Shown here one piece after another: positions 36,901 to 48,648 of a DNA stretch of 64,000 nucleotides. Below the pieces are notes generated by a model that was not told where the DNA came from, did no database searches, and saw nothing but the letters and a program-made list of their open reading frames with translations. Origin of the DNA: Bryopsis sp. KO-2023 (Eukaryota > Chlorophyta > Ulvophyceae > Bryopsidales > Bryopsidaceae); NCBI GenBank assembly GCA_030272585.1, contig BSYQ01000004.1, positions 3,162,001-3,226,000 of the forward strand. Direction: 5' to 3'. The position numbers were made by a program, and so were the translations under genes. Within the stretch, counting starts at the first letter, position 1, and every line of letters starts with the position of its first letter.

Positions 36901-37751
36901 ACTACCTCGGATCCATTGGCACCTGCCTGTAGACCAGAAATTCTGTGTCTGGAATTTGACAAAACAAGGAGAGTCATTTTCACTGGCGGAAACGACTGCC
37001 ACATCAAGGTGAGCCGAAATCATCTAAAAACCATTGGATTGATTGGATGTGGGGGAAGATACCACCCCAAATCGACTGGTTTTGGTTACAGTTTGTGGAT
37101 TGTTTGTTGTGCACACCACCTCACAGGCATCAAAAGAAAGCAAACTGTTTTCAGAGACCATGAGTAAAAAAGATGATTCATATCTAATCAATTACATCAT
37201 ATCGTAGAAAACATTAAAAACAACCCCCCAAAATGAGGGAAATGAGTGATTGACCGTGGCTTTTTGCCATCCCCCAGGCCTGGTCACTCACAACGCACCA
37301 TTACTTGGGTCGACATGTGGGTCACAAAGAACCCATCTCTTGCATGGCAATGGATGCCAATTTCCTGTTCTCCGGTTCAGAAGACCGAACGATCAACGTG
37401 TGGGATGCCCTCCCTGCACCCCCCCTTGGAAGCAGCTACAGCTCCCACCCGTTCAGAGGGGGAACCCTGCTGAAAACCCTCCAGGGGCACAAAGGCACCG
37501 TGACTGGATTAGTCATTCTCAAAGCTTCGGGTCACTTGGTGTCTTGTTCGGTGGATGGATTTGTCATGGTGTGGGACTATGTTTCTGGGGACATGATTCG
37601 GAGGCACCACCATGACGAAGAGGTGTTGTGTATTGCTCTGCGGTACGATGTGGATGAGATCATGGTGGGGACAAGGCAGAGCAACATTTTGAGACTGCCG
37701 GCTGGGGAAAAAGTTGCCACGGTTGCAAGAACAGAAAGCGGTCCACAATGA
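33957..37751 (+). CDS. WD40-repeat protein (probable double beta-propeller)
   Basis: Eight exons (33957-34514, 34666-34817, 35014-35269, 35374-35622, 35833-35998, 36285-36419, 36806-37008, 37278-37751) join in phase to 730 residues. At least a dozen WD-like blades can be seen, among them VVSGSADGTVKIW, IITGGTDRRVRLW, VFTASYDNCLRVYD, IFSASLDKTLRLWD, GHDDGVIRLWN, GYDGMVCIWDV, LFSGSEDRTINVWD and VSCSVDGFVMVWDY, enough for two propellers. No catalytic domain is seen; a scaffold role is the usual expectation. The ATG at 33957 is the first in frame. The exon 5 acceptor (TAG before 35833) is weak and could shift. Introns 5 and 6 contain T-run/G-run junctions. I do not recognise the orthologue. Confidence 0.82.
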
Positions 37752-38284
37752 GTTCCATTGTTGGGATGGACACTTGAGTTTGGTATCGATGCCCCAGTGG
37801 ATACCTGTTGGAGGGCTCGTCTTTTTTTTCGGTGTGTTTTGTGTTTTTGCATATTGTTTCTCGATTCTTTGACAGAGCAGTGGCGTGCCTGAGACCACCA
37901 TGAAAAGGGAGTCCCTCGAGAAAACCTGGAAAAAAAATTAGAAATATTCAAAATCAAATATTTTTATAACAGAACAGTGAATGAAGTATTGAAGGGAGGA
38001 TTCAAACCTTCAGTCAAAACCAAGCAACTCGACCCACTCTCATCGCCAACGTTCAATCGTCCCCCACCACCGATCTCGCCCTGCCATCCCCTCTTGTCCC
38101 ATTCAGCACAGCTTCATTCGTGTTGATCGAAACACACATATATATATATATATATATAAAGCGGAACGACCACCATTTCCCTCACCATGTACGACAACCA
38201 TTCAAGTTTCCGTGGCCATTGCTCCCCCGACGCTCGTTCGCTCGACGTCTCGCTAATTTTTTCCTGTTCTCCTTTCGCATCGCC
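37752..38284. other. Intergenic between WD40 gene and C5orf34-like gene
   Basis: T/G-rich 3' flank of the WD40 gene, then a C-rich stretch and a TA repeat ahead of the next start. No gene seen. Confidence 0.6.
38139..38160 (+). promoter_or_regulatory. TA repeat / TATA-like element upstream of the C5orf34-like gene
   Basis: An alternating TA run ends in TATAAA, about 125 bp before the chosen ATG at 38285. It may serve as a core promoter or be a plain microsatellite. Confidence 0.4.
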
Positions 38285-40184
38285 ATGGCGTTGGAAAAAC
38301 GCGCTCCAGAGCTCATACGGATCTACGTCTCAGAAGACCACAGAGTCAAGGCGCAATTTTCGGACAACAGTTTGATCGTGCTGGACAGCGGTGGAGGGTC
38401 CTTCGTCCACTGCTGCCCACAAGGCTCGCGTGTGCGTCAGCTAACTCACTTCGCCGTCAGTCGCTTCCAGGAAAATATAGCATCCGCTCTGAACTTCAGA
38501 AACATGCACCTGGCGGAACCGTTCTATTGTCAGTGGCTGACGAAGAACCACTCCCGCGAGCCAGTTTTCACCACGGGATACACGATTCGATCGGTGCGTT
38601 GGCCGAAAAGTTTCCAGGAAGGCATGCGGGAGGGCAGCATCGAGTGGCTCGATGGTGGCGGGGTGATGGTGCGGTCGGAGGACGGTTGGGCTCAAGTCGT
38701 CATGCATCCCAGTCGTCAGCGATTCGTCGTGTGCTACCCCCTGTTGCTCTCCGCACCAAAAAAGGAGCAATTTCAGTACATCTGGCACACCCAAGTGTTT
38801 TCCGTTTCGCATTATCCCTCTCGCTGGACGTGTGTCGTGGCGTTGGTGCTCGAAGCCGTCGTCGAAAGCGACCTCGTCTCAGAATCTGCGGAAAGGCAAA
38901 GCCAGCAAGATTGTGTGAACTCGGATGGGAGCAATGACGAAAGCGGAAAAACGCCCAAGTCACGTGATGAGGAGGGGCTCTCTCCGGACGGCGGCAGCTT
39001 GACGAGGACGTCACAGCTACCCGTAAACGCAGAACCCCACCCTTCTGCGTGCCACACATCCGACATTCCCGACGATAGCTGGTGGTTCGAGCCGACCGTC
39101 ACCGTTCTGCCGAAAACGGACGCAATCGTGGTCGAATGGAGCCCAGAGGCAACGTATCAATACATCATCGACAAGCGCGAAGTGGAAGCCTGGGTGCACT
39201 CGGATGAATCTTGCGTGTTCACTTGCAAAGGTGGTCGCTATTTTCGCCACTTGCGCCAACCGTACGCGGAGGATCGTATGCACGCATGTTCATCCATTTC
39301 ACAAATGCTGCGGTCGTCGGAAGGAGGCACAGCCATGGCGATAGGAAAAATCGCCAAACGTGCGCTGAAACTAAGGCAAGGAGTGAAGTTTATGTTCCCC
39401 TTCAACCCCTTCTTTGTTCTGGTGTTGCGTGTGGTCGTCGGGCGTCTCGCTACTTGGAAAGAATGAATAAGGGAAGGGTTTTGTGCGCGGCAGGGACTTG
39501 GCGCTCAGAAATCTGGAACCCATGTCTGCTCACATATCAACGCCGCCAAGAAAGCCTTGCGTAACTGACGGGCATCCTATTTCGAACGAGGTCCTGGAAG
39601 AGCAAGACATACCAGGCAATGGGAAGTTCACCGCGTACGAAGACGGTCGAGTGCGTATCCGTTTCCACGACCGAACAATGCTAAACATGGACGCCGCGCA
39701 CGAGAATTGCGTGTTGATCATGCCCACCGGAAAACGAATGGAGGTCAGGGTAGACATGCCCATCGGCGTCAGAGCGTACGTGAACTCGGCGCTGGAATTC
39801 GCGGACTGGGCGTTCAAGACACCCGCTGAGAGGGGGGAAACTTTGAAGGTCAGAATGGAAATAGAGGCGGAAGCTGAGCGTTGCGCCCTGGCGGCAAAGA
39901 TATGTGACTGGGCGCTCTACAGGAAATTGCCAGAGGACTGCACGGAGGAATTGGAGTACGCAGAAAATGTGCACGAGGAGGATGCCACGGCAACGAACTG
40001 TGGAAGGGTTCAGATCGAGGGTGGCACCAGCGCCTTGTCGGGATGTTCAAGCAAAAAACTAGAATTTGGGGAAGGGGGTTTGGGGGATATCGCAGATGCA
40101 TGCCGGTCGGATGGGAAGAGGGAGGACATGGTGGAGGCGTGGCTGAGGCAAACCTCTGTCGTGTTGGATAAAATGTCGTTGTAA
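38285..40184 (+). CDS. C5orf34-like protein (DUF4524/DUF4520 type)
   Basis: Two exons (38285-39387 and 39494-40184) give 597 residues; the human protein has about 638. The N-terminal part LIRIYVSEDHRVKAQFSDNS, VRQLTHFAVSRFQENIASAL and NFRNMH resembles the start of animal C5orf34 (short beta-rich region, then QRTHF...ALDFRN). Later parts carry beta-rich segments reading a position-of-residue code (GSIEWLDGGGVMVRSEDGW; NGKFTAYEDGRVRIRFHDRT). A Ser/Asp-rich insert occupies about residues 205-260. The ATG at 38285 (MALEKRAPEL) is preferred to upstream frame extension, which encodes a TA-repeat product. The donor (AA|GTTTAT) is weak but is the one that keeps phase. Function is unknown in the family. 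Confidence 0.6.
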
Positions 40185-40795
40185 GGAGACCAGCAGTTTG
40201 GTATCTCGACAATGCAACTAGGACTGGGAAGGGTTTTAACAGGGGACGATCAATTGCTTTCAATATTTTTTCAATCTTGTAAAGAAGACACAGCAGCTAT
40301 TTCCAGAATCAACTCGCTCATTCACCTCCAGCACCGCTTTCTGGCATCCGTCTCGGTCAATCCAAGAAACTTCCCAAACTGCACCGGATCAGCGAAACCT
40401 TTGGCGTTTTGCAGAAACCCCACCAGTGTCGCTCACACGTTACAACTCATTTGATCAAATGGTTGGCGGGGCCTCTTGCAATTGCGACAAGCGAGCGCAA
40501 GCCGCTTTTCCAAACTAGGAATCGTTTGAGATGCGCTTGTCTTTGACATGACACTCCAAACAGCATTCCGCTTGCAAACCAAGCGTCACATCAGCCAACA
40601 TGCGAACAGACTAACTCGTTGGCGGAACACACTTCACACAGCCCTCACAAAAGTGGTCGACGATCCAGTCCCCACAAGATTTAGCAATCGATCGATCGAT
40701 TCTGACCTGTTGGTTGGAAGACAGAGTTTCTAGCTACACGCAATAACCCCGCTGCTCTCCGTTCGAAAACAAAGAAGCTAACGCGCCTTTGAAGG
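40185..40795. other. Intergenic between C5orf34-like and FAS1 genes
   Basis: No gene or clear motif. Mixed composition, probably the 3' flank of one plus-strand gene and promoter of the next. Confidence 0.55.
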
Positions 40796-42973
40796 ATGGG
40801 GAGCGTATCGAATTCCCTATTGTTGGCTGCGACCCTCTGCGCATTGCTAGGTATGTCCTGTGCCCTCCGATCGCGAATTCTGCAGCGCCGCCACCCCTCC
40901 CTTCCCGATCGGCCGTCGATCGTTACCGGGTTTTTCTGCTCCTTGCTGAAGCACGACAACCGATATGCAACTTTCCGCCAGCGTTTGTTCTGTTGGTGGA
41001 TTGCAGGGTGTGTGTTGGCGGAGCCGAAAAAACCCTCCTGCTCTTGCACTGATGTTGATGCGCGAATCGGAAAGGATAAGCATTTGAAGTTCGTGCGCCG
41101 GAGGTGCTGGGACAGTTTCCTCAAGGGGGAGTGCGACAGGAGTTTTATGTTTAACACAGTGAAGGAGCTGCCAGAAGGTAACCAATCAGTGCATTGATTT
41201 TCGTTTGTTTGAACGTTTCTGCTCACCACACCTCCATTCTTTTTACAAAATACCAATTTGCTTCACTTCCCAACAAAGAAATCAAGAGAGCAATGGTGGC
41301 CCGTTCATGAACATTATTGAACATTATTATTCGGCCCCTGTTTGACATTCCCTTTCTGGCTTTTTTTCCAGGTTTCTGCAGAATCAGCTGTGGTCGATGC
41401 GACTGCTGCGATACGATGAATTCTCTGGCCGAAAAGTTGGAATTGGATGATTGGATTTGGGCGATGGAGACCGCCGGTCTCACCAAGTTCCTGTATGGCC
41501 ATGGATTTGAGGCTACGGTGCTGGCACCCAAAGAAGGAGCTTTGGATGATATGCTCAGCAATTTTGGTGAGGGCCCTCCGTGGTTCTTCTCAAAGAGTTA
41601 ATTTCTTTTGAAACATACAGTCTGGAAGTTGCTGTGGTGCTGTATAAATGAGTGAATTTGGCCCTGGTGATTTTGGATGGTCGTTTTGAGTTTTGTCCAT
41701 TGATGTTGCTGCAAAGGGCTGATTTTCGGTAAACGGCTGAGGTTTTCTTTTACTCCTCTGAATTTTGACAGGTTGGTCCCGTAAAGAAGTTGAAGATGAC
41801 GAGCGTAAGCAACTGGCTTTGGCTGAAATCCTGAAGTTCAACATGATCGCTCCAGTTCGCACCAGTTGGGCCGTGTACTCCTCGGCTTTCCTGAAAGCTG
41901 GCATGGAATTGCCGACGCTGTTCGGAAAGGAGGACACTCTTGAGATCCGGGAGTGGGGCTCCGGTGGAACTGGATTCCAAGGACCACACAACAGTGCCAC
42001 CGTCCAAACAGAGGATTTCGATAACCCAACTTGCAAGGTTAGCATCTATCGAAGGAGCAGCACTAAAAAGAATCCAGTTTTGAGCCACCGAAACAGAAAA
42101 AAAAAGCAACTGTGAGGATCCCAGCTTCTTCAATTCACACTCCTCCTGCATGCAGTGGGTACTGGAACTCTAATATATTGCAGCATAAAACCCAATTTTT
42201 CCCCCCGCGTGTCCTGGTTATGACGAATTTCCCAAATAAAAAGGTCAGGAGTAGATCAGTTTTCTTGGTTTCTTTGTGCAGGGTTACATCAACCTTTCTG
42301 ATCAGTATCTTCTTCCCTTCGAGGAGCCGGACCATCTTTTGGAAGAGCCGTCGGATCACTTCGTGAAGAAGGCGAGTTGCCAGGTCGCCGAGCTCACTCT
42401 CTATGGTGGAGAGGAAGTCGACTCGATCAAGACCGATTCTGCAACCGAGTGCTGTGATGCTTGCAAAGACAGTGGAGGTATGTTTCGTTAGGTGGCAAAA
42501 AAGGGCTGACACCCAGCCGAACTGAAAAGTTGGACTGAACACGTCCCACTGTAACAAACGAAGCGAAGTCTAAATTTGAATCTTTGCCAACGTTGCAATC
42601 ATATGCGGAGTGTGTAAACTGCACACTGATAGTTTCTTTTCTCAAAGTTCCTCTTTCGGAATTTCTGATCTGGACACATCTTGCTGATGAAACAAAAACA
42701 AAGTTCTTTCTGACAGATGTCTTTTGTGTGTCTGTGTGTCTATTTTCTGGAAAAAAAAAAGAGTGCAACACGTGGGTGTGGTGCGCTCGGTCATCGGGTT
42801 GCCACAACGGAGGAAGGAGCGATCCGGTTTGGTGGGGAACCTGTGTGTTGAAGTTTTCCAACGGAGTCGCCAAGGGGGGGGACCCCACAACCCTCAGCAG
42901 GGACAGCACCACGCCATACCATTCCGGACACATTTCGAAGGCCCCCAAGGAATCTTTCAAAGAAACGGGATAA
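40796..42973 (+). CDS. Secreted Cys-rich / fasciclin (FAS1) / PAN-Apple protein
   Basis: Six exons (40796-40850, 41007-41177, 41372-41566, 41772-42037, 42282-42477, 42762-42973) join in phase to 364 residues. The signal peptide MGSVSNSLLLAATLCALLGC is split by the first intron. Residues about 28-90 form a Cys-rich region with ShKT-like spacing (CSCTDVDARIG, RRCWDSFLKGEC, FCRISCGRCDCC). Residues about 92-243 match a FAS1 adhesion domain (NSLAEKLELDDWIWAMETAG, ATVLAPKEGALDDML, ending GYINLSDQYLLPF). Residues about 260-335 resemble a PAN/Apple domain (CQVAELTLYGGEEV, ECCDACKDSGGECNTWVWC, WGTCVLKF). There is no membrane anchor, so a secreted or wall-associated adhesion role is likely. The last acceptor follows an A-run and is the least certain junction. 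Confidence 0.78.
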
Positions 42974-43649
42974 TTCAATTCAGCAATTTCATCCAAAGAT
43001 ATCGTTCAGTGTGATAGGTTACCGGAAAAAAAACAAAAAAGAAGAAAAAAAAAGAACACATCGTGTTGATGTCCTTTTTTTTTGTCCTTTCATTTTTTTG
43101 TCGTTACTTGAGAGATCGTTTCTTTGAGAACCCCCCTCCCAAGGAAAAAAATTTCGATAAGGTGGCACCTGGTTATTTAGGGAACCTATTTTATCGGCAC
43201 AATTGGAAGGCTGTTTCTTTTCTTTTGGGGGGAAGGGGGTGGAAATCAGGAGAACTTGGGGTACCTCTTGCTTTTCTTTTTTTTTTTGGTGGGGCAGTCG
43301 TGATGAAAAAGACTTTGATATAAAATGTCGTGAGTGGGTGAAGGTCTACCCAAGATGTGTGTGTCTCTTGGGTCGAGCCGAAGTTTGGGGGAAGGGTTAT
43401 ATAATTAAGGAAACGCTCTGGCGTGCCCAAGTTCAGACAAAAATGTTAATAATTTGGCGAGTTGTCTGCTTCGGACTGGAGGAAAACCATACGTCCCACA
43501 TCGTCCAATTGAGAAGCTTCTTTTCCACCCAATGTAGTAGGCTGTGTCTGCCACGACGCAGCAAAAAACCTTTGCCTTGTTGGAGTGGTGAAGTAGAAAG
43601 TTATGAGTTTTTTACAGTCCGATTGGCATCAGCCAAACGAAAGGATACA
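42974..43649. other. Intergenic, G-rich 3' flank of the FAS1 gene
   Basis: A/G-rich at first, then mixed; no gene found. It ends at the target duplication of the transposon. Confidence 0.55.
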
Positions 43650-43657
43650 ACGATGGG

Positions 43658-44477
43658 CAGGCCACTTTAAATGAGGACAGTGTCCTCATTGTCCTCATTC
43701 TGGTATTTGAGGACAGATTGTGCGGCTTATTTGAGGACTGGGTGAGGACAGTGGGAGAAAATAGCACAAAAATGACAAAAAAAAACAAGAAGATGCGTCT
43801 CTGGACGCAAGGCGACTAACCCCGCACATTTTCATAGCAGGGCGAAAGGAGAGGCTCTCAAAATGCCCGTCGTGCTGGCTGTAACGCTTGCTATCACGTG
43901 AAAACTCATCGCGATAATACCCAAGCAACCCAAAAGCGGCCTTGCACATAACAAGACGAGAAAAGCTCGAGGCAAACTACACAAGCAATTCGAGAAGAGC
44001 TCGACACGTCGCCTTGGGACACGCAACTATACTCCGTTGCACTCCCAAGGAGGTGACGTTTTTCCTTGACGATCGTCAGTCGGCAAAGTATCCACTTAAA
44101 TCCCAGCCTCAAAACAGACAACAAACAACCAACTCCACCAGCACCTAACATCAAGGTCGTTTTGGCGATCGTTGTTCCCTGACGTTCAATCCCGAACGTC
44201 AGGGACGTAGAAACTCAAATGAGTCGGACTCACTTGTTACAACGCGCGATATGGACAGACCATCGAAATCAAAGGTATAGTCGCGAAATCAGGCGAAACA
44301 CCTTTCCTTTCCTTTCTGGTGCTCAGAGATAGCAACGATCTGAGTGGGCAGGGTCGGTTTCCCGCAAAACGGCTGTGTTTGTCCGCGGTTGACTGGATTT
44401 AACTTTGTAAAATGAGGACAGGTTGAAGACCTTAAATGAGGACAATGTCCTCACGTGTCCTCAAATAAAGTGGCCTG
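43658..44477. mobile_element. Non-autonomous hAT-like DNA transposon, 820 bp
   Basis: The ends are inverted repeats: left CAGGCCACTTTAAATGAGGA and, on the other strand, right CAGGCCACTTTATTTGAGGA. Twenty of the first 22 bases are the same. The direct 8-bp duplication ACGATGGG flanks it at 43650-43657 and 44478-44485. Eight-base duplications and CAGG ends are typical of hAT elements. Subterminal GAGGACA/TGTCCTC motifs recur near both ends. There is no transposase ORF, so it depends on an autonomous relative. An internal inverted repeat CCCTGACGTTC/GAACGTCAGGG lies near 44178-44205. The intact duplication and ends suggest a fairly recent insertion. Confidence 0.88.
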
Positions 44478-44485
44478 ACGATGGG

Positions 44486-44915
44486 TGGCCCCTGAAAACC
44501 AGTTGCCTGTCGTACGATTAGTACACTCCTTTCAGCTGTGGCGTAGGCTTATTCGTAAATTCCACAGAGAGTCCACCCAACGGTGCTACCCTACACAGGC
44601 GCCGCGCTTCAGCCCCGCGGCGCAGATGCTAGAAAACCCTCTTCTTGCAGGAAACGCTCGATTTCCATTCCATCCAAACGCAGTGCTAGACCATCCTCAA
44701 AAATCGCCTCCCCCATTGCCACTCTCGCGAAAGCGAGCGCCAGGACGCGTGTCCCTACCTGGTGGCGAGCTTTCATTCTTGACAGCGTTGTTTCTCGTTT
44801 GGAGACGGACATGCGCGAAATTAGCCCTGGCCCCCGTCGAAATGCCATTTTGCGTTGGCGGTTTCCGAGCGAACGGGACTGTGTTTTTTTGGAATGTAAT
44901 CCGAAAGCCAACAAG

Positions 44916-44947
<32 letters not shown>

Positions 44948-45032
44948 GATCCCTCGCCCCAAGCACAAGTCTTCGTCGAATTACTCGTCACATAGCTTTT
45001 TGCAAAATCTTTTACAAGCAAATTTCCTCCAG
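44486..45032. other. Upstream region of the MYB gene
   Basis: It holds a GA microsatellite (about 44925-44948). A long frame is in phase with the MYB start but has no recognisable content. It may be 5' UTR, or less likely an N-terminal extension. Confidence 0.5.
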
Positions 45033-48000
45033 ATGGCACCCGGGACGGTGTGGAGTCACGAGGTAAAAAAAAAAAAAAAAACCGAAAAACGAAAAGCGAC
45101 GAGACGAGAACGGAAGAAAACACCCCCACGAAGGCTCCCAGCAGTTTGGGATTCCCTTTTTGCAAGCACCCCTTTTTTTTTTTCGTGTGTTACTCCTACC
45201 ACGCGCCCTCGTGCGTTCTTGTTGGAGTTTTGGGGGCGTAGTGCTTGGCGTATAACGGGTTTGAAAGCGTTGTGAGGTGGGGTTCGGATGTTGGCTTGTG
45301 GGCGCAGGAGGACCATCGCCTGAGAGAACTCGTGCAAGAGTACGGTGAAAAGAAATGGTCGCATATATCCTCGGTTATTGGAACGAAGACGAGCAAGCAG
45401 GTGTGCAGTTGGGCGAAAAAAAAAGAAGATTGTACTTAATTGTCCGGTTCGCCGTGAAATGAGGGGGACGGGGGAGTACGTCTATAGATAAAGGAGGGGG
45501 GGGGGAGGAATGGGGATAGCCTGGGCGTGGAAGAAAGAACTGTGCTGACCACTTGGACGCACGGCGTCTTTGTCAGCGGAGTGAGTAAGAATCTCGTCTT
45601 GTCGTCAAGAGGCATCAGTTTCGTATGGGGCGTCCGACAAGAACGTGAAAAAGGCAGTCGAGGACGGGGGGATTTTGACGTGTGCGTGTGTGTTTTGGTT
45701 CCCCGCAGTGTCGAAGACGATGGTTGAACCACCTGAACATGGAGCCCAAGAAGGGGGGCTGGTGTCCGGAGGTGCGTCGACAGTTTCTCGCGCTTGTCTT
45801 GTGCATGGCGAGCTTGTTTTTTTTGGTGTTTCTCGAGAACTCGCTGACTTTCAGAGTGAGGGGACACCGGTGCGGTGGTGGGGGCGAGTATGACGTGCGA
45901 GCTGACGTCTTGTATGTGTGGTCGAAACGTCCATAGGAAGACAGATTGCTGTTGCAGTTTCACGCCCAAATGGGCAACAAATGGACGGAGATAGCGAAGA
46001 TGATTGGGGGGCGGACGGACAACGCCGTGAAGAATAGATACCATGCCCTGGCGAGACGAGACGGCAAGGGGCCACCCAGCGGCGTTTCCCTCGACGGGGA
46101 CGGAATGCATTTTCTCGATCAAGAGAAGGTCCGTTTCCGTATCGCTTCTTTTTCTCGCGTCACTCTTTTTTTTTCCTGTGCTTGCAATCTAAATAAAAGA
46201 GTGATTTTCAACAGAGGTGGATGTCCCCTGTTGAAACATGATTTTCTTGATTCCATGTATGCCAATCGAATTGAAAATGAAAGGAAAAACAGAAACACGC
46301 TGTTGGGCCAGCATATTGATTCCAGGCAATGTCTTTTAATGTTATTGAAAAATTGCGCCCGAAAAAAGCAACGATCAGGCCGCTTTGCCCCGCTTGGCAT
46401 TTTTTTTGGATCGATACAAATACTTCGATGAGCAGTTTGCATTTGAATGTCCCTAGAGAATTATGCCTCTCAAGCAAACAGGACTTTAGTTGTACCTTTC
46501 TTTCAATTGTTTTTTCTTTTTTTGGAGTGGTGTGTGAAATTGATTCTTTCTTTTTGTTGCATAGCAGTTTTCGAAACTGCGACCGCGTCCAGCCAGTGCC
46601 CGGGTGCTGCAAGAGAATTCATCCCTGGAAAGGTTCAGGGAAATGATCCGAGGAAAGGAGCAAATGAAACTGGAGGAAGCCCGGATAAATGCCTTAAACT
46701 CCATCGATTTGTACAATCAAGATGGTACGGCATCCTGATTGGGAAAATCAAAAATTAAATGGACAAACACGACTTGAAACAACCGGTGGCGCTCCCTGAA
46801 CAGAAAAATGAATGAAACGTTTTGGAGCGAAAAAAGTGGGGGGTGTCTTCAAGTGCTTTATCCTGTTGCTATTTTTCCCTTTCTGACCAGAACTAATGAA
46901 AATTATGTTTCATTTTTCTGTCGAGCAGAAATGGACAGCGATTCGAGGCCTCCTATAAGTCGCTCCCGTCCGAACTTGCGGGTGTTGATTCCTAGGGAAC
47001 AGAACTGGGCTCCGGTTGTTAATCAAATTTGGGTGCCTGCGGTGAGTTGTATTTTCCTATCTTGGATGAAATCATTGGTCGACTTTAAAAAGATTTTACC
47101 ATGGATTTTCGGGACCCACAAATTTTTCATAAATTTTGGTACTGCATGCCAAGTTTAGTTTTCCCCGTGGAAACAATGCCTTTCATTTCACAGGATATGT
47201 CAACAAACCAACGGTGCAAAAAATTGGACAGTTCTTAAAAGCAAAATACATTTTATATTCTTCGTGTAACTTCCTATTATTAAAAAACGAAACACTGAAA
47301 AACGCACCTTCGTTGGTTCGGTAAGTTTCTGTAAACATTTGTTGAATTTTCAGTGGAATTTCTTTTGAACAAAGGCCCCTATGTGTTTTTAGGGGCTGCT
47401 GTCTCCATTGGAGTGCCAAAGCGTGCAAGAAATCAACGAGCTGGAGGATGTGCCTCTCCAAATCAACGTGATTCCTGGTGCCGCCCCCAGCCAATTGCGC
47501 GGAAGCCTGTCGTCAGAATTAGTGGACGAAATCATGGACATGGAGTCGGGGGCAGTCGATGTCGACCCTGTCGTGGAGAACAATTACTTTTTGGAATCCC
47601 TGAAGACTGCTTCAGGTGAACATTGAAACAGTGCATGGATACGTACAATCCCCCCCCCCCCCTTGGTGGGCAAAAAAAGGGTCACGAAAAGGGAAAAGAA
47701 AGCCAGGTCTGCTGTAAAAACAGCAGACAGCAAGGAGACGTCATGTATAGATGAACAGAAAAAAATAATAAATAATAAATAATAATGTAGATGTTACGGT
47801 ATCGAAGCATGTGGGATCCCAAGCAGAAATTCTGAATTTCTGGAATTCTATTCTGAAATAGTGCCTGACACCTGGTGTGGTGGTGGGGGGTCGTGACACT
47901 GTCTTTTCTTGTGAAAGATGTGGGTTGGATAAGGCTAAGAAAAACTGCCAATGATTTCCGAATAGGCCCTGTTTAACCGATATCGTGGATGGATTATGTT

Positions 48001-48648
48001 TCAGGTAGCCACACTCCATCACGTGAAAACAACGGAACTGGGGGACCCTCCAGATTGCCCAGTTTGGAGGAGGACGATGGACTGGAGGACGAAAGCCTGG
48101 ACGTTCTGAATTCGCCCCAGCGAGAACTGGTGTTCCGGCTGGTGAAGGAAGGTCAACACGGAACCTGTTCGACGACGATGGTCTCCGGCGGGATTTTGCA
48201 AGGCAGCTCCTCTTGTCCGTCCCCAGGCATTCAATTGAGCCCGCACTTGCACAGAGTAAGCGAAATATCGAATTATTTAAAGGAAGTCCACCATTTCTTT
48301 CGGAATTTTTCTGAAATCTTGTGTGCGACGTTTGTGTTCAGATTTTTTTTTTCTTTTGAGGAACTTGGATAAAAGACAGAAGGGTTTTTTTACCTTTTAT
48401 TTTTTTTTCCTTTCAAGGAACTCGGATAAAATACTCGTGCTTTTTTCCTCTATCCAGGAACTCGGATTGAAAGACTGAGGTTGTTTTTTTTTACCTTTAA
48501 TTTTTTTTATTTCTTTCAGGTGGATTTGAACAGTCTGTACAGTATTTTGTCTCCTCGTGGAAATTTTGACCCTCGGGTTTATTCCCTGGATACTCCGGTC
48601 GAGCTTCGAAGAATGTCTTTACCAGACGAAAAAATGCAACAGGGGTAA
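45033..48648 (+). CDS. R2R3-type MYB transcription factor
   Basis: Nine exons (45033-45062, 45308-45400, 45709-45771, 45937-46128, 46565-46724, 46929-47041, 47393-47615, 48005-48255, 48520-48648) join in phase to 417 residues. Two MYB repeats lie at the N-terminus: VWSHEEDHRLRELVQEYG / KKWSHISSVIGTKTSKQCRR and GGWCPEEDRLLLQFHAQMG / KWTEIAKMIGGRTDNAVKNR. The rest is low in known domains, with an amphipathic helix (ERFREMIRGKEQMKLEEARI) and an acidic segment (LEEDDGLEDESLDVL) that may be an activation or partner surface. It should act in the nucleus on promoter DNA. The chosen ATG gives a very short first exon. A longer start in the same frame is possible. An AATAAA stands 115 bp past the stop (48763). 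Intron 8 contains a tandem repeat that imitates its own acceptor. Confidence 0.85.
48355..48519. repeat. Three degenerate tandem units at the 3' end of MYB intron 8
   Basis: GGAACTCGGAT or a close form recurs at about 48360, 48418 and 48462. Each is followed by a T-rich tract and ends near an AG resembling the true acceptor at 48518-48519. Confidence 0.7.

Noticed and set aside
44583-45275. 230-residue ORF in frame with the MYB start
   Set aside because: Passes through a GA microsatellite and beyond the exon 1 donor. Kept only as a possible longer N-terminus.
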